Below, piece by piece: positions 17,579-25,908 of a stretch of DNA of 64,000 nt; positions within the stretch are counted from its first letter, which is position 1, and every line of letters starts with the position of its first letter. Made by a program: the position numbers and the translations under genes. The notes beneath the pieces are model-generated. The model ran no database searches. It had not been told where the DNA came from and was given only the letters and a program-made list of their open reading frames with translations. The DNA lies in contig NZ_JAUSWV010000002.1 in assembly GCF_030815485.1 (NCBI RefSeq), forward strand, positions 5,146,001 through 5,210,000, in the 5' to 3' direction. The stretch comes from Streptomyces rishiriensis. GTDB taxonomy: Bacteria > Actinomycetota > Actinomycetes > Streptomycetales > Streptomycetaceae.

Positions 17579-19084
17579 ATGACTGCCAACGTCGACGGAG
17601 TGCCCGGAAAATTCGCGACCCTCGGGCTCACCTACGACGACGTGCTGCTGCTGCCGGGCCCGTCGGACATGGCTCCCGACGAGATCGACACCGCCTCGTA
17701 CGTCTCCAAGAACGTGCGGGTGAACATCCCGCTGCTGTCCGCCGCCATGGACAAGGTCACCGAATCGCGTATGGCGATCGCGATGGCCCGCCAGGGCGGC
17801 GTCGGTGTTCTGCACCGCAATCTCTCGATCGAGGACCAGGCGAACCAGGTCGACCTCGTGAAGCGCTCCGAGTCCGGCATGGTGACCGACCCGATCACCA
17901 TCCACCCGGAGGCCACGCTCGCCGAGGCCGACGCGCTGTGCGGCAAGTTCCGCATCAGCGGCGTCCCGGTCACCGACGGGAACAAGCGGCTGCTCGGCAT
18001 CGTCACGAACCGCGACATCGCCTTCGAGACCGACCGTACGCGTCGTGTGCACGAGGTCATGACGCCGATGCCGCTGGTCACCGGCAAGGTCGGCATCTCC
18101 GGCGTCGAGGCCATGGAGCTGCTGCGCAGGCACAAGATCGAGAAGCTTCCGCTCGTCGACGACGAGGGCGTCCTCAAGGGCCTCATCACGGTCAAGGACT
18201 TCGTCAAGGCGGAGAAGTACCCGCACGCCGCGAAGGACTCCGAGGGCCGACTCCTGGTCGGCGCGGCCGTCGGCGTCGCCGGTGACTCCTTCGAGCGGGC
18301 CCAGGCCCTGATCGAGCGCGGCGTCGACTTCATCGTCGTGGACACCGCCCACGGTCACTCGCGGCTCGTCGGCGACATGATCGCCAAGATCAAGTCGAAC
18401 CACACGCGGGTGGACGTGATCGGCGGCAACATCGCCACCCGTGACGGCGCCAAGTCCCTCGTGGACGCGGGCGCCGACGCCATCAAGGTCGGCGTCGGTC
18501 CCGGCTCCATCTGTACCACCCGTGTGGTCGCCGGCATCGGTGTCCCGCAGGTCACCGCCATCTACGAGGCCGCGCTCGCCGCCAAGGAGGCCGGTGTCCC
18601 GGTCATCGGCGACGGCGGCCTGCAGTACTCCGGTGACATCGCCAAGGCCCTGGTGGCGGGCGCCGACACGGTGATGCTCGGCTCGCTGCTCGCCGGCTGC
18701 GAGGAGTCGCCGGGCGAGCTGCTGTTCATCAACGGCAAGCAGTTCAAGTCGTACCGTGGCATGGGGTCCCTGGGCGCCATGCAGACCCGCGGCGAGCGCA
18801 AGTCGTTCTCCAAGGACCGCTACTTCCAGGAGGGCGTCGCCTCCGACGAGCAGCTCATCCCCGAGGGCATCGAAGGACAGGTGCCCTACCGAGGCCCGCT
18901 GTCCTCCGTCGTCCACCAGCTGGTCGGCGGTCTGCGCCAGTCGATGTTCTACGTCGGCGGCCGGACGGTGCCGGAGCTTCAGGACAACGGCCGCTTCGTC
19001 CGGATCACCTCCGCGGGCCTGAAGGAGAGCCACCCGCACGACATCCAGATGACGGTCGAGGCGCCGAACTACAGCCGTAAGTGA
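17579..19084 (+). CDS. guaB: Inosine-5'-monophosphate dehydrogenase
   Basis: 501 residues from ATG 17579. It has the full-length IMPDH plan: N-terminal barrel part LTYDDVLLLPG, two CBS domains inserted at about residues 105-220 (MVTDPITIHPEATLAEA, VMTPMPLVTGKVGISGVEAM), the catalytic loop GPGSICTTRVVAG with the nucleophilic Cys, GDGGLQYSGD, and the flap GPLSSVVHQLVGGLRQSM. It oxidises IMP to XMP with NAD, the committed step to guanine nucleotides. It is followed by its non-canonical paralogue guaB3; guaA, the next enzyme of the pathway, is at 44.6 kb. Confidence 0.98.
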   Translation: MTANVDGVPGKFATLGLTYDDVLLLPGPSDMAPDEIDTASYVSKNVRVNIPLLSAAMDKVTESRMAIAMARQGGVGVLHRNLSIEDQANQVDLVKRSESGMVTDPITIHPEATLAEADALCGKFRISGVPVTDGNKRLLGIVTNRDIAFETDRTRRVHEVMTPMPLVTGKVGISGVEAMELLRRHKIEKLPLVDDEGVLKGLITVKDFVKAEKYPHAAKDSEGRLLVGAAVGVAGDSFERAQALIERGVDFIVVDTAHGHSRLVGDMIAKIKSNHTRVDVIGGNIATRDGAKSLVDAGADAIKVGVGPGSICTTRVVAGIGVPQVTAIYEAALAAKEAGVPVIGDGGLQYSGDIAKALVAGADTVMLGSLLAGCEESPGELLFINGKQFKSYRGMGSLGAMQTRGERKSFSKDRYFQEGVASDEQLIPEGIEGQVPYRGPLSSVVHQLVGGLRQSMFYVGGRTVPELQDNGRFVRITSAGLKESHPHDIQMTVEAPNYSRK

Positions 19085-19212
19085 CCCTTACGCGCGCGTG
19101 AAGCGTGCGTCGGGCGTACCGAGGGCGGCTCCGGGAGACTCCGGGGCCGCCCTTGTCGTACCCGTCGGCGATACTGGAACACGCTGCAACGCATCAGGGA
19201 AAGGCCACACAC

Positions 19213-20337
19213 GTGACTGAGATCGAGATCGGGCGCGGCAAGCGCGGCCGCCGGGCGTACGCCTTCGACGACATCGCCGTCGTCCCCAGCCGCCGTACGC
19301 GGGACCCGAAGGAGGTCTCGATCGCCTGGCAGATCGACGCCTACCGGTTCGAGCTGCCCTTCCTGGCCGCCCCCATGGACTCGGTCGTCTCCCCGGCCAC
19401 CGCCATCCGCATCGGCGAGCTGGGCGGCCTCGGCGTCCTCAACCTCGAGGGTCTGTGGACCCGGCACGAGGACCCGCAGCCGCTGCTCGACGAGATCGTC
19501 GAACTGGACGCGGAGACCGCGACCCGTCGCCTCCAGGAGATCTACGCGGCTCCCATCAAGGAGGAGCTGATCGGGCAGCGCATCAAGGAGGTGCGCGACT
19601 CGGGCGTGGTCACCGCGGCCGCGCTCTCCCCGCAGCGCACGGTCCAGTTCTCCAAGGCCGTCGTGGACGCGGGCGTGGACATCTTCGTCATCCGCGGCAC
19701 GACCGTGTCGGCGGAGCACGTCTCCGGCTCGCACGAGCCGCTGAACCTGAAGCAGTTCATCTACGAGCTCGACGTCCCTGTGATCGTCGGCGGCTGTGCC
19801 ACCTACACGGCGGCCCTGCACCTGATGCGCACGGGCGCGGCGGGCGTCCTGGTCGGCTTCGGCGGCGGCGCGGCGCACACCACGCGCAACGTGCTGGGCA
19901 TCCAGGTCCCGATGGCGACGGCCGTCGCGGACGTGGCGGCGGCCCGCCGTGACTACATGGACGAGTCCGGCGGCCGGTACGTGCACGTGATCGCGGACGG
20001 CGGCGTCGGCTGGTCCGGCGACCTGGCCAAGGCGATCGCCTGCGGCGCCGACTCGGTGATGATGGGCTCGCCGCTCGCGCGCGCGACCGACGCGCCGGGC
20101 CGCGGCCACCACTGGGGCATGGAGGCCGTCAACGAGGAGCTGCCGCGTGGGCAGAAGGTCGACCTCGGCACGGTCGGCACCATCGAGGAGGTCCTCACGG
20201 GCCCGTCCCACTCGCCCGACGGCTCGATGAACCTCTTCGGCGCCCTGCGCCGCGCCATGGCCACCACCGGCTACAGCGAGCTGAAGGAGTTCCAGCGCGT
20301 CGAGGTGACGGTCGCGGACTCCGTGCACCGGAAGTAG
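19213..20337 (+). CDS. guaB3: GuaB3, IMP dehydrogenase-related protein without CBS domains
   Basis: 374 residues from GTG 19213. It begins TEIEIGRGKRGRRAYAFDDIAVVPSRRTRD, typical of the GuaB3 family always found after guaB in actinobacteria. There are no CBS domains. The IMPDH catalytic loop GPGSICTTR is replaced by GFGGGAAHTTRNVLG, so the catalytic Cys position is His. The phosphate-binding segment IADGGVGWSGDLAKAIACGADSV is kept. It therefore probably binds a purine nucleotide, but ordinary IMPDH chemistry is doubtful. Its role is not settled. Confidence 0.9.
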   Translation: MTEIEIGRGKRGRRAYAFDDIAVVPSRRTRDPKEVSIAWQIDAYRFELPFLAAPMDSVVSPATAIRIGELGGLGVLNLEGLWTRHEDPQPLLDEIVELDAETATRRLQEIYAAPIKEELIGQRIKEVRDSGVVTAAALSPQRTVQFSKAVVDAGVDIFVIRGTTVSAEHVSGSHEPLNLKQFIYELDVPVIVGGCATYTAALHLMRTGAAGVLVGFGGGAAHTTRNVLGIQVPMATAVADVAAARRDYMDESGGRYVHVIADGGVGWSGDLAKAIACGADSVMMGSPLARATDAPGRGHHWGMEAVNEELPRGQKVDLGTVGTIEEVLTGPSHSPDGSMNLFGALRRAMATTGYSELKEFQRVEVTVADSVHRK

Positions 20338-20361
20338 GCGCTTTTCGGTAGGACGTCGGCA

Positions 20362-20397
20362 GGGGCCGGTCACTCACTCGGTGAGATGACCGGCCCC
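20362..20397 (+). terminator. Terminator of guaB-guaB3
   Basis: GGGGCCGGTCA (20362-20372) pairs with TGACCGGCCCC (20387-20397). An inner CTCAC/GTGAG pairing is present, and TTT follows at once. Confidence 0.92.
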
Positions 20398-20987
20398 TTT
20401 CGCATGCCCGGACGCGGCGGGGCGTGTGGCGTGGACGGGGGCGCCCGGTTGCGTCCGGGGCGGAACCGGGCTGGTCAGGGGGCTCGCGGGCGATAGCGTC
20501 CGGGTCGGCGCCCCAGTTGTGTGGGGTGCCCCCTTCCAAGGACATGGTTCCGGACCCCGGCCCTCGGGGCCCGGCCCGAGTTCCCGAACGTGCCGTTCAC
20601 CGGGTCATGACGGCGTCGTGGAAGGGGGCGCCCGTGGGACGTCACCGCAAGCCCACCCGCTGGGACCGACTCCGTCTTCGGACGGTGCGGTGCCGGAGGA
20701 GGTGGATCTTGCGTCTTTCGGATGGTGAGCGGCCGCCCCCATACACACTAGGGGCGGACACTCCGTGATCCATCCTGGAGCCTGCCGCAGTAGCCCCTGC
20801 GGTGGGCTCCACCTGTTCGGATGGTGAGCGGCCGCCCCCATACACAGTAGGGGCGGACACTCCGTGATCCATCCTGGAGCCTGCCGCAGTGACCGCTGCG
20901 GTGGGCTCCACCTGTTTGTACGTTACCGGCGGGCCGTGCCGTACGCCATCAGCCCCCGGAGCCCGGGGTGGCCGCGTGCGCCCCGTC
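20398..20987. other. 590-bp gene-free region between guaB3 and the nucleotide-sugar dehydrogenase
   Basis: It lies between converging genes. The first 320 bases have no recognisable feature. The rest is dominated by a two-copy 99-bp repeat with stem-loops, listed separately. Confidence 0.6.
20717..20914. repeat. 99-bp direct tandem repeat, two copies, each with two stem-loops
   Basis: Units 20717-20815 and 20816-20914 differ at only a few positions. Each contains CCGCCCC...GGGGCGG (for example 20732-20756) and GGAGCC-TG-CCGCAG, 6-nt loop, CTGCGG-TG-GGCTCC. The second hairpin keeps its whole stem in both copies while its loop changes (TAGCCC versus TGACCG). Function unknown; perhaps a stacked terminator for the dehydrogenase or a structured RNA. 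Confidence 0.9.
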
Positions 20988-22196
20988 TCACAACCGGTGC
21001 GCCGCCCCCGTAGGAGTGGCACCCCGCGTGTCCAGCAGCAGCTGTGCCTTCACCGACAGGCCTTGGAGGTCGTACGTCCGGTGCTGCTGGAGGAGGATTG
21101 TCAGATCGGCGTCGGCGGCGGCCTCGTAGAGAGAGTCGGCGCGGGGCACCGGTCGGTCCAGGACGCTCCAGGACGGGACGTGCGGGTCGTTGTAGCTGAC
21201 GGCGGCGCCGAGCTCCATCAGGCGGATCGCGATCTCACGCGCGGGGGTGTTCTGCTGGTCGGCGAGGTCCGGCTTGTAGGTGACGCCGAGCAGCAGCACG
21301 CGTGCGCCCCGGGCCGACTTGCCGTGCTCGTTGAGGAGGGCGGCGGCGCGCTGGACGACGTAGCGGGGCATGCGGCTGTTGACCTGCTGGGCCAGTTCGA
21401 CCATGCGCAGCGGGCTGCCGGGGTGGCCGGTGCGGTCCAGGGGGACGGAGTGGCCGCCGACGCCGGGGCCGGGGCGGAAGGCCTCGAAGCCGAAGGGCTT
21501 GGTCTCCGCGCAGCGGACGACGTCCCACAGGTCTACGCCCAGGTCGTGACAGAGGACGGCCATCTCGTTGACGAGGGCGATGTTGACGTGCCGGAAGTTG
21601 GTCTCCAGCAGCTGCACGGTCTCGGCTTCCCGCAGGCCACGCGCGCGTACCACCTTGTCGGTGAGACGGCCGTAGAAGGCGGCGGCGGACTCGGTGCAGG
21701 CCGGGGTGAGGCCGCCGATCACCTTCGGGGTGTTCGCGGGGTTGAAGGCGCGGCTGCCGGGGTCGACCCGGCTGGGGGAGTAGGCGAGGTGGAAGTCGCG
21801 GCCCGCGCGAAGGCCGGAGGTCTCCTCCAGCAACGGCCGCAGGAATTCCTCCGTGGCCCCGGGGTACACGGGCGACTCGAGGATCACGGTGGTGTGCGGC
21901 CGCAGGTGTCCGGCGAGGGTGCGGGCGGCCACCTCGAGCTGGCTCAGATCGAGTCCGCCGTCCGCGTCGCGTGGGGTGGGGGCACAGATGACGGCGGTGC
22001 GCACCCGCCCCAGCTCTGCGGGGTTGGTGGCGGGCCGGAAGCCTCCCGAGAGCATCCGGCGCAGTTCGGCGGGACTGAGGGAGCCGGCCTCGGGGCCGGT
22101 GCGGTAGCCGATGGTCGAAATTCCGGCGGCCACGGCGGCCTGGGCCAGGGGCAGGCCGAACGGGCCGAGTCCGATGACGGCGAGATCTGCGGGCAT
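20988..22196 (-). CDS. Nucleotide-sugar dehydrogenase (UDP-ManNAc/UDP-GlcNAc dehydrogenase-like) with altered catalytic Cys
   Basis: 402 residues from ATG 22196. It has the N-terminal Rossmann motif AVIGLGPFGLPLA, a middle UDP-sugar dehydrogenase domain (ETNFRHVNIALVNEMAVL, GPGVGGH) and a C-terminal UDP-binding domain (RVLLLGVTYKPDLADQQNTPA). These enzymes oxidise UDP-sugars to uronates in two steps, using a Cys in GPGVGGHCxP. Here that position is Ser250 (codon TCC at 21447-21449, GGHSVPLDR). The enzyme may be inactive, altered, or able to do only part of the reaction. It is a single-gene unit between the 99-bp repeats and the glpD region. Confidence 0.85.
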   Translation of the reverse strand: MPADLAVIGLGPFGLPLAQAAVAAGISTIGYRTGPEAGSLSPAELRRMLSGGFRPATNPAELGRVRTAVICAPTPRDADGGLDLSQLEVAARTLAGHLRPHTTVILESPVYPGATEEFLRPLLEETSGLRAGRDFHLAYSPSRVDPGSRAFNPANTPKVIGGLTPACTESAAAFYGRLTDKVVRARGLREAETVQLLETNFRHVNIALVNEMAVLCHDLGVDLWDVVRCAETKPFGFEAFRPGPGVGGHSVPLDRTGHPGSPLRMVELAQQVNSRMPRYVVQRAAALLNEHGKSARGARVLLLGVTYKPDLADQQNTPAREIAIRLMELGAAVSYNDPHVPSWSVLDRPVPRADSLYEAAADADLTILLQQHRTYDLQGLSVKAQLLLDTRGATPTGAAHRL

Positions 22197-22549
22197 GGCG
22201 TATGCCGTCCTTCCCAGTAACCGAGGTGGGACAGGTGCGCAAGCCCGGTGGACAGAGTGGGCGAGCGCAATGTCAGACTAGGAGTAAATATGACCGTTAT
22301 GCGGGATTGATCGGTTGTGTTGGCCGGTTGTGTCGGTCGGGCCTGCCGGAGCGGTGTGCGGGCCGGCCGTTACCGGGTGTGTCCTCCGTCGTGATTTCCG
22401 GAGGGCCGGTCCAGGTTCCGTGGAAGTTGTCCACAGGCTGGGGGTGAGTAGTGGCTGAAGCCGGGCAACGCGGTCAGAATTTGGGCATGGGGGATACGAA
22501 CCGGATCTCGCCCTGAGGGCGCGGTCGGCGCGATCGACAGCGGGAGGCA
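22197..22549. other. Intergenic region between the dehydrogenase and glpD with a DnaA-box-like site
   Basis: 353 bases between divergent genes. A short AT-richer patch (22270-22310) contains AGGAGTAAATATG followed by only a six-codon frame. TTGTCCACA is at 22427-22435. No GylR-type operator or promoter could be named with confidence. Confidence 0.5.
22427..22435 (+). promoter_or_regulatory. Single DnaA-box consensus sequence
   Basis: TTGTCCACA is the preferred streptomycete DnaA box. It lies about 115 nt before glpD. Only one copy was seen, so it is not an origin. It may titrate DnaA, regulate glpD, or be chance. Confidence 0.45.
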
Positions 22550-24259
22550 GTGGTGAGGACAGCGACACTGGGGCCGACACAGCGAGCCGAGTCACTGGCA
22601 GCCATGGCCGAGCGGGAGCTGGACGTGCTGGTGGTGGGCGCCGGTGTGGTCGGCGCGGGCACCGCCCTGGACGCCGTGACCCGCGGCCTGTCCACGGGGC
22701 TGGTCGAGGCGCGCGACTGGGCGTCGGGCACGTCGAGCAGGTCCAGCAAACTGATCCACGGTGGCCTGCGCTATCTGGAGATGCTCGACTTCGCGCTCGT
22801 ACGGGAGGCGCTGAAGGAGCGCGGACTGCTGCTGGAGCGACTCGCTCCGCACCTCGTCAAACCCGTGCCCTTCTTGTATCCGCTCCAGCACAAGGGCTGG
22901 GAACGGCTCTACGCCGGTTCGGGCGTCGCGCTCTACGACGCGATGTCCATGGCCCGCGGGCACGGCCGGGGCCTGCCGACGCACCGCCACCTGACCCGCC
23001 GCCACGCCCTGCGGGTCGCCCCGGCCCTGAAGAAGGACGCGCTGATCGGCGCGTTGCAGTACTACGACGCCCAGATGGACGACGCCCGCTTCGTCGCCAC
23101 GCTCGTGCGCACGGCCGCGGCCTACGGGGCGAAGGTGGCCAACCGCGCGCGGGTGACGGGTTTCCTGCGTGAGGGTGAACGCGTCGTGGGCGCTCGGGTG
23201 CAGGACGCCGAGGGCGGCGGGGAGTACGAGATCCGCGCCCGGCAGGTCGTCAACGCCACGGGTGTGTGGACCGACGACACCCAGGCGATGGTGGGGGAGC
23301 GCGGGCAGTTCCACGTCCGCGCGTCCAAGGGCATCCACCTCGTCGTGCCGAGGGACCGGATCAGCTCCTCCACCGGGCTCATCCTGCGCACCGAGAAGTC
23401 CGTGCTCTTCGTCATCCCGTGGGGCCGACACTGGATCATCGGCACCACCGACACCGACTGGGACCTCGACAAGGCCCACCCGGCGGCCTCCAGCGCGGAC
23501 ATCGACTATCTGCTGGAGCATGTGAACTCGGTCCTGCGGGTGCCGCTGTCCCGCGACGACGTCGAGGGCGTGTACGCCGGGCTCCGGCCGCTGCTGGCCG
23601 GCGAGTCCGACGCCACCAGCAAGCTGTCGCGGGAGCACACCGTCGCGCATCCGGTACCGGGACTGGTGGTCGTCGCGGGCGGCAAGTACACGACGTACCG
23701 GGTGATGGCGAAGGACGCGGTCGACGAGGCGGTGCGCGGGCTGGACCAGCGGGTGGCCGACTGCGTCACGGAGGACGTGCCGCTGATCGGCGCGGAGGGC
23801 TACCGGGCGCTGTGGAACGCGCGGGCGCGGATCGCCGCGCGGACCGGCCTGCACGTGGTGCGGGTGGAGCATCTGCTGAACCGTTTCGGGGCGATGGCGG
23901 AGGAGGTACTGGACCTCATCGTTGACGACCCGACGCTGGGCGAGCCGCTCCAGGCCGCCGACGACTACCTGCGCGCCGAGATCGTCTATGCCGCCTCCCA
24001 CGAGGGAGCACGGCACCTGGACGACGTGCTGACCCGCCGCACCCGCATCTCCATCGAGACCTTCGACCGCGGTACGCGCAGCGCCCGGGAGGCGGCCGAG
24101 CTGCTGGCGCCGGTCCTAGGCTGGGACAAGGACCAGATCGAGCGCGAGGTCCAGCACTACGAGAAGCGGGTGGAGGCCGAGCGGGAGTCGCAGCGCCAGC
24201 CCGACGACCTGACCGCGGACGCGGCACGCCTCGGAGCGCCGGACATCGTGCCCCTGTGA
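22550..24259 (+). CDS. glpD: Aerobic glycerol-3-phosphate dehydrogenase
   Basis: 569 residues from GTG 22550 (GTG 22553 also possible), with a GGGAGG site upstream. FAD-binding motif VLVVGAGVVGAGTALDA, then GLVEARDWASGTSSRSSKLIHGGLRYLE typical of GlpD, AGGKYTTYRVMAKDAVDEA, and a C-terminal helical cap (RFGAMAEEVLDLI). It oxidises glycerol-3-phosphate to dihydroxyacetone phosphate at the membrane and passes electrons to menaquinone. It stands alone here, and its 3' end runs straight into a 16-bp minisatellite. Confidence 0.96.
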   Translation: MVRTATLGPTQRAESLAAMAERELDVLVVGAGVVGAGTALDAVTRGLSTGLVEARDWASGTSSRSSKLIHGGLRYLEMLDFALVREALKERGLLLERLAPHLVKPVPFLYPLQHKGWERLYAGSGVALYDAMSMARGHGRGLPTHRHLTRRHALRVAPALKKDALIGALQYYDAQMDDARFVATLVRTAAAYGAKVANRARVTGFLREGERVVGARVQDAEGGGEYEIRARQVVNATGVWTDDTQAMVGERGQFHVRASKGIHLVVPRDRISSSTGLILRTEKSVLFVIPWGRHWIIGTTDTDWDLDKAHPAASSADIDYLLEHVNSVLRVPLSRDDVEGVYAGLRPLLAGESDATSKLSREHTVAHPVPGLVVVAGGKYTTYRVMAKDAVDEAVRGLDQRVADCVTEDVPLIGAEGYRALWNARARIAARTGLHVVRVEHLLNRFGAMAEEVLDLIVDDPTLGEPLQAADDYLRAEIVYAASHEGARHLDDVLTRRTRISIETFDRGTRSAREAAELLAPVLGWDKDQIEREVQHYEKRVEAERESQRQPDDLTADAARLGAPDIVPL

Positions 24260-24451
24260 CCCTCCGGCCGTCTGACCCTCCGGCGGTCTGGTCCTCCGGC
24301 GGTCTGGTTCTCCGGCGGTCTGGTTCTCCGGCGGTCTGGTTCTCCGGCGGTCTGGTTCTCCGGCGGTCTGGTTCTCCGGCGGTCTGGTTCTCCGGCGGTC
24401 TGGTCCTCCGGCCGTCTGGCTCTCCGGCCGTCTGGCTCTCCGGCCGTCCGG
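24260..24451 (+). repeat. 16-bp minisatellite, 12 tandem copies, directly after glpD
   Basis: Twelve uninterrupted 16-bp units of the form TTCTCCGGCGGTCTGG, beginning at the base after the glpD stop codon. The six central units are identical; the outer ones carry one to three changes. Sixteen is not a multiple of three and there are no spacers, so it is neither coding nor CRISPR. Confidence 0.95.
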
Positions 24452-24462
24452 CCGGACGGCCG
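24441..24462. terminator. 22-bp perfect palindrome at the end of the minisatellite
   Basis: CGGCCGTCCGG followed by its exact complement CCGGACGGCCG. It can form a stable stem and probably ends glpD transcription, though no T-tract follows. Confidence 0.55.
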
Positions 24463-24502
24463 TCTGCCCCTCTGCCCCTCTGCCCCTCTGCCCCTCTGCC
24501 CC
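24463..24502 (+). repeat. 8-bp tandem repeat, five copies
   Basis: TCTGCCCC repeated five times, immediately after the 22-bp palindrome and the 16-bp array. The 110 bases from here to the converging hydrolase gene show nothing else. Confidence 0.9.
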
Positions 24503-24612
24503 TGAACTCTCCCCACCTGCCGGGCTTCCGGCCCGGGCGGGGCGGTTCTCCGGGTGGCGATTCACTCGAACGGGTGTGGTGATCCGGGATCTCCGTTCGG
24601 CATCGGCTCGTT

Positions 24613-25656
24613 CTACGGATTGCGAGGGCAGAACTCGGCGGCGAGCAGGGCCGGTTCGAGGGCGGGGTCTGCTATCGCCGTCGTGTTCACCCGGAAGGTG
24701 AGGACACGCCGACCGTCGACGGTGGCCGCGCTGCGCACGTAGCTTCCGGAGATCCGGCCGTTGTGTCCCCACACCGTGACGCCGCACGGGAGCTTCGCGG
24801 GGAACAGGCCCATGCCGTACGAGCCGTGTGCGGTACGGGTGTCGAGCATCTCGCGCAGCCGGCGCGGGGGCAGCAGCTCGCCGCCGAGCAGCGCCGCGTA
24901 GAAGCGGTCCAGATCGTTGAGCGTGGTCACCAGCTCACCCGCGGCCCCGGCCACCCGCGGGTCGAGATCGGTGACGTCGGTCCCGTCCGGGTCGTAGGCG
25001 CGGCCGTGCGGGGAGGGCAGAGAGGTGCGGGAGCCGGGGAAGGAGGTGCCCGTCAGACGCAGGGGAAGGATGATCCGCCGTTCCGCCTCCGTGGCGTACG
25101 AGCGGCCGGTGACCTGCTCGACCACCAGGCCGAGCAGGACGTAGTTGGTGTTGGAGTAGGCGAATCGGCCTCGGTCGGCAGGAGGGTGGGTGACAGCGAT
25201 ACCGACGGCTTGCATCGGGAGGACGGGGACGGCGCCCTCGGTGTCCCGCGTGAAGTCGTACAGGCCACTGGTGTGGGTGAGCAGGGAACGCAGGGTCAGC
25301 GCGCGCCCGTCGTTGCCCGCCCCGCGCACCAGGCCCGGCAGGTGCGACTCCACCGTGTCGGACAGCGACAGCCGGTGCTCGGCGGCCAGTTGGAGCACGA
25401 CGGTCGCGAGGAAGGTCTTCGTGATGCTGCCGGCCCGGAAATGGTCGGAGCGGGAGAGGCCCGGGCCCGCCTCCGCGTAGCGGGTGCCGCCCTCCTCACG
25501 GGCCAGCAGGGCGGCGGCGGGCGCCATGCCGCGGGTGAGGAGCAGCGGGAGCAGGGAGTCCGTGGGCGGTGCGGGAGCAGCGGGCGAACTGGTCGCGAAC
25601 AGGCCGAGGAGCGCGAGGGCCACGGGTACGGCCACCATGCTCCGAAGCGGTCGCAT
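24613..25656 (-). CDS. Secreted serine hydrolase, class C beta-lactamase/D-Ala-D-Ala carboxypeptidase family
   Basis: 347 residues from ATG 25656 (a GTG one codon upstream is less likely). A signal peptide ends near PAAPAPP (about residue 31). Catalytic motifs of the family are present: SITK at about residue 78 (nucleophile Ser and Lys), YSNTN (Tyr-x-Asn), and HNG in VWGHNGRISGSY as the third motif. It resembles the streptomycete DD-carboxypeptidase R61 group. Trimming of peptidoglycan stem peptides or esterase activity is likely. It diverges from the kinase cluster. Confidence 0.9.
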   Translation of the reverse strand: MRPLRSMVAVPVALALLGLFATSSPAAPAPPTDSLLPLLLTRGMAPAAALLAREEGGTRYAEAGPGLSRSDHFRAGSITKTFLATVVLQLAAEHRLSLSDTVESHLPGLVRGAGNDGRALTLRSLLTHTSGLYDFTRDTEGAVPVLPMQAVGIAVTHPPADRGRFAYSNTNYVLLGLVVEQVTGRSYATEAERRIILPLRLTGTSFPGSRTSLPSPHGRAYDPDGTDVTDLDPRVAGAAGELVTTLNDLDRFYAALLGGELLPPRRLREMLDTRTAHGSYGMGLFPAKLPCGVTVWGHNGRISGSYVRSAATVDGRRVLTFRVNTTAIADPALEPALLAAEFCPRNP

Positions 25657-25908
25657 CACGGCTTCTCCCTTCTTCGCTCCTCCCCCGGCAGGCTCATCAT
25701 CCAGGGCCGGTCGCGCCCGACTTCATCGGGTCCCCGCCCCGCGAAAGGGGCTCGTGGGGCTCCGTGGCCGGAGCGTGCTGCACCTTCTGGCCGGAATGCA
25801 CCGCTCCTGAGTGCGGTCGGGAGCGCATCAGGGGCACCCTGGGCGTCGGGCACTTGTCGGGTGGGGGACAATGGAGGCTCTGTCAGGGCGGGTTGCATGA
25901 GGGGACGC

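Noticed and set aside
20717..20914. 6C-type actinobacterial RNA motif
   Set aside because: The stems have C-rich flanks but the loops are not the C-rich loops of that motif; the match is not supportable by eye.
20642..21022. Minus-strand open frame with a 33-residue repeated segment over the 99-bp repeats
   Set aside because: 99 is divisible by three, so any frame through the duplication repeats; it starts inside the dehydrogenase 3' end with no ribosome site, and the differences do not favour synonymous sites.
22274..22310. Six-codon frame with AGGAG before it, as a glpD or dehydrogenase leader peptide
   Set aside because: It is far from glpD, has no terminator after it and no informative codons.
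24260..24451. CRISPR array
   Set aside because: Units are 16 bp and abut with no spacers; no cas genes are in the window.
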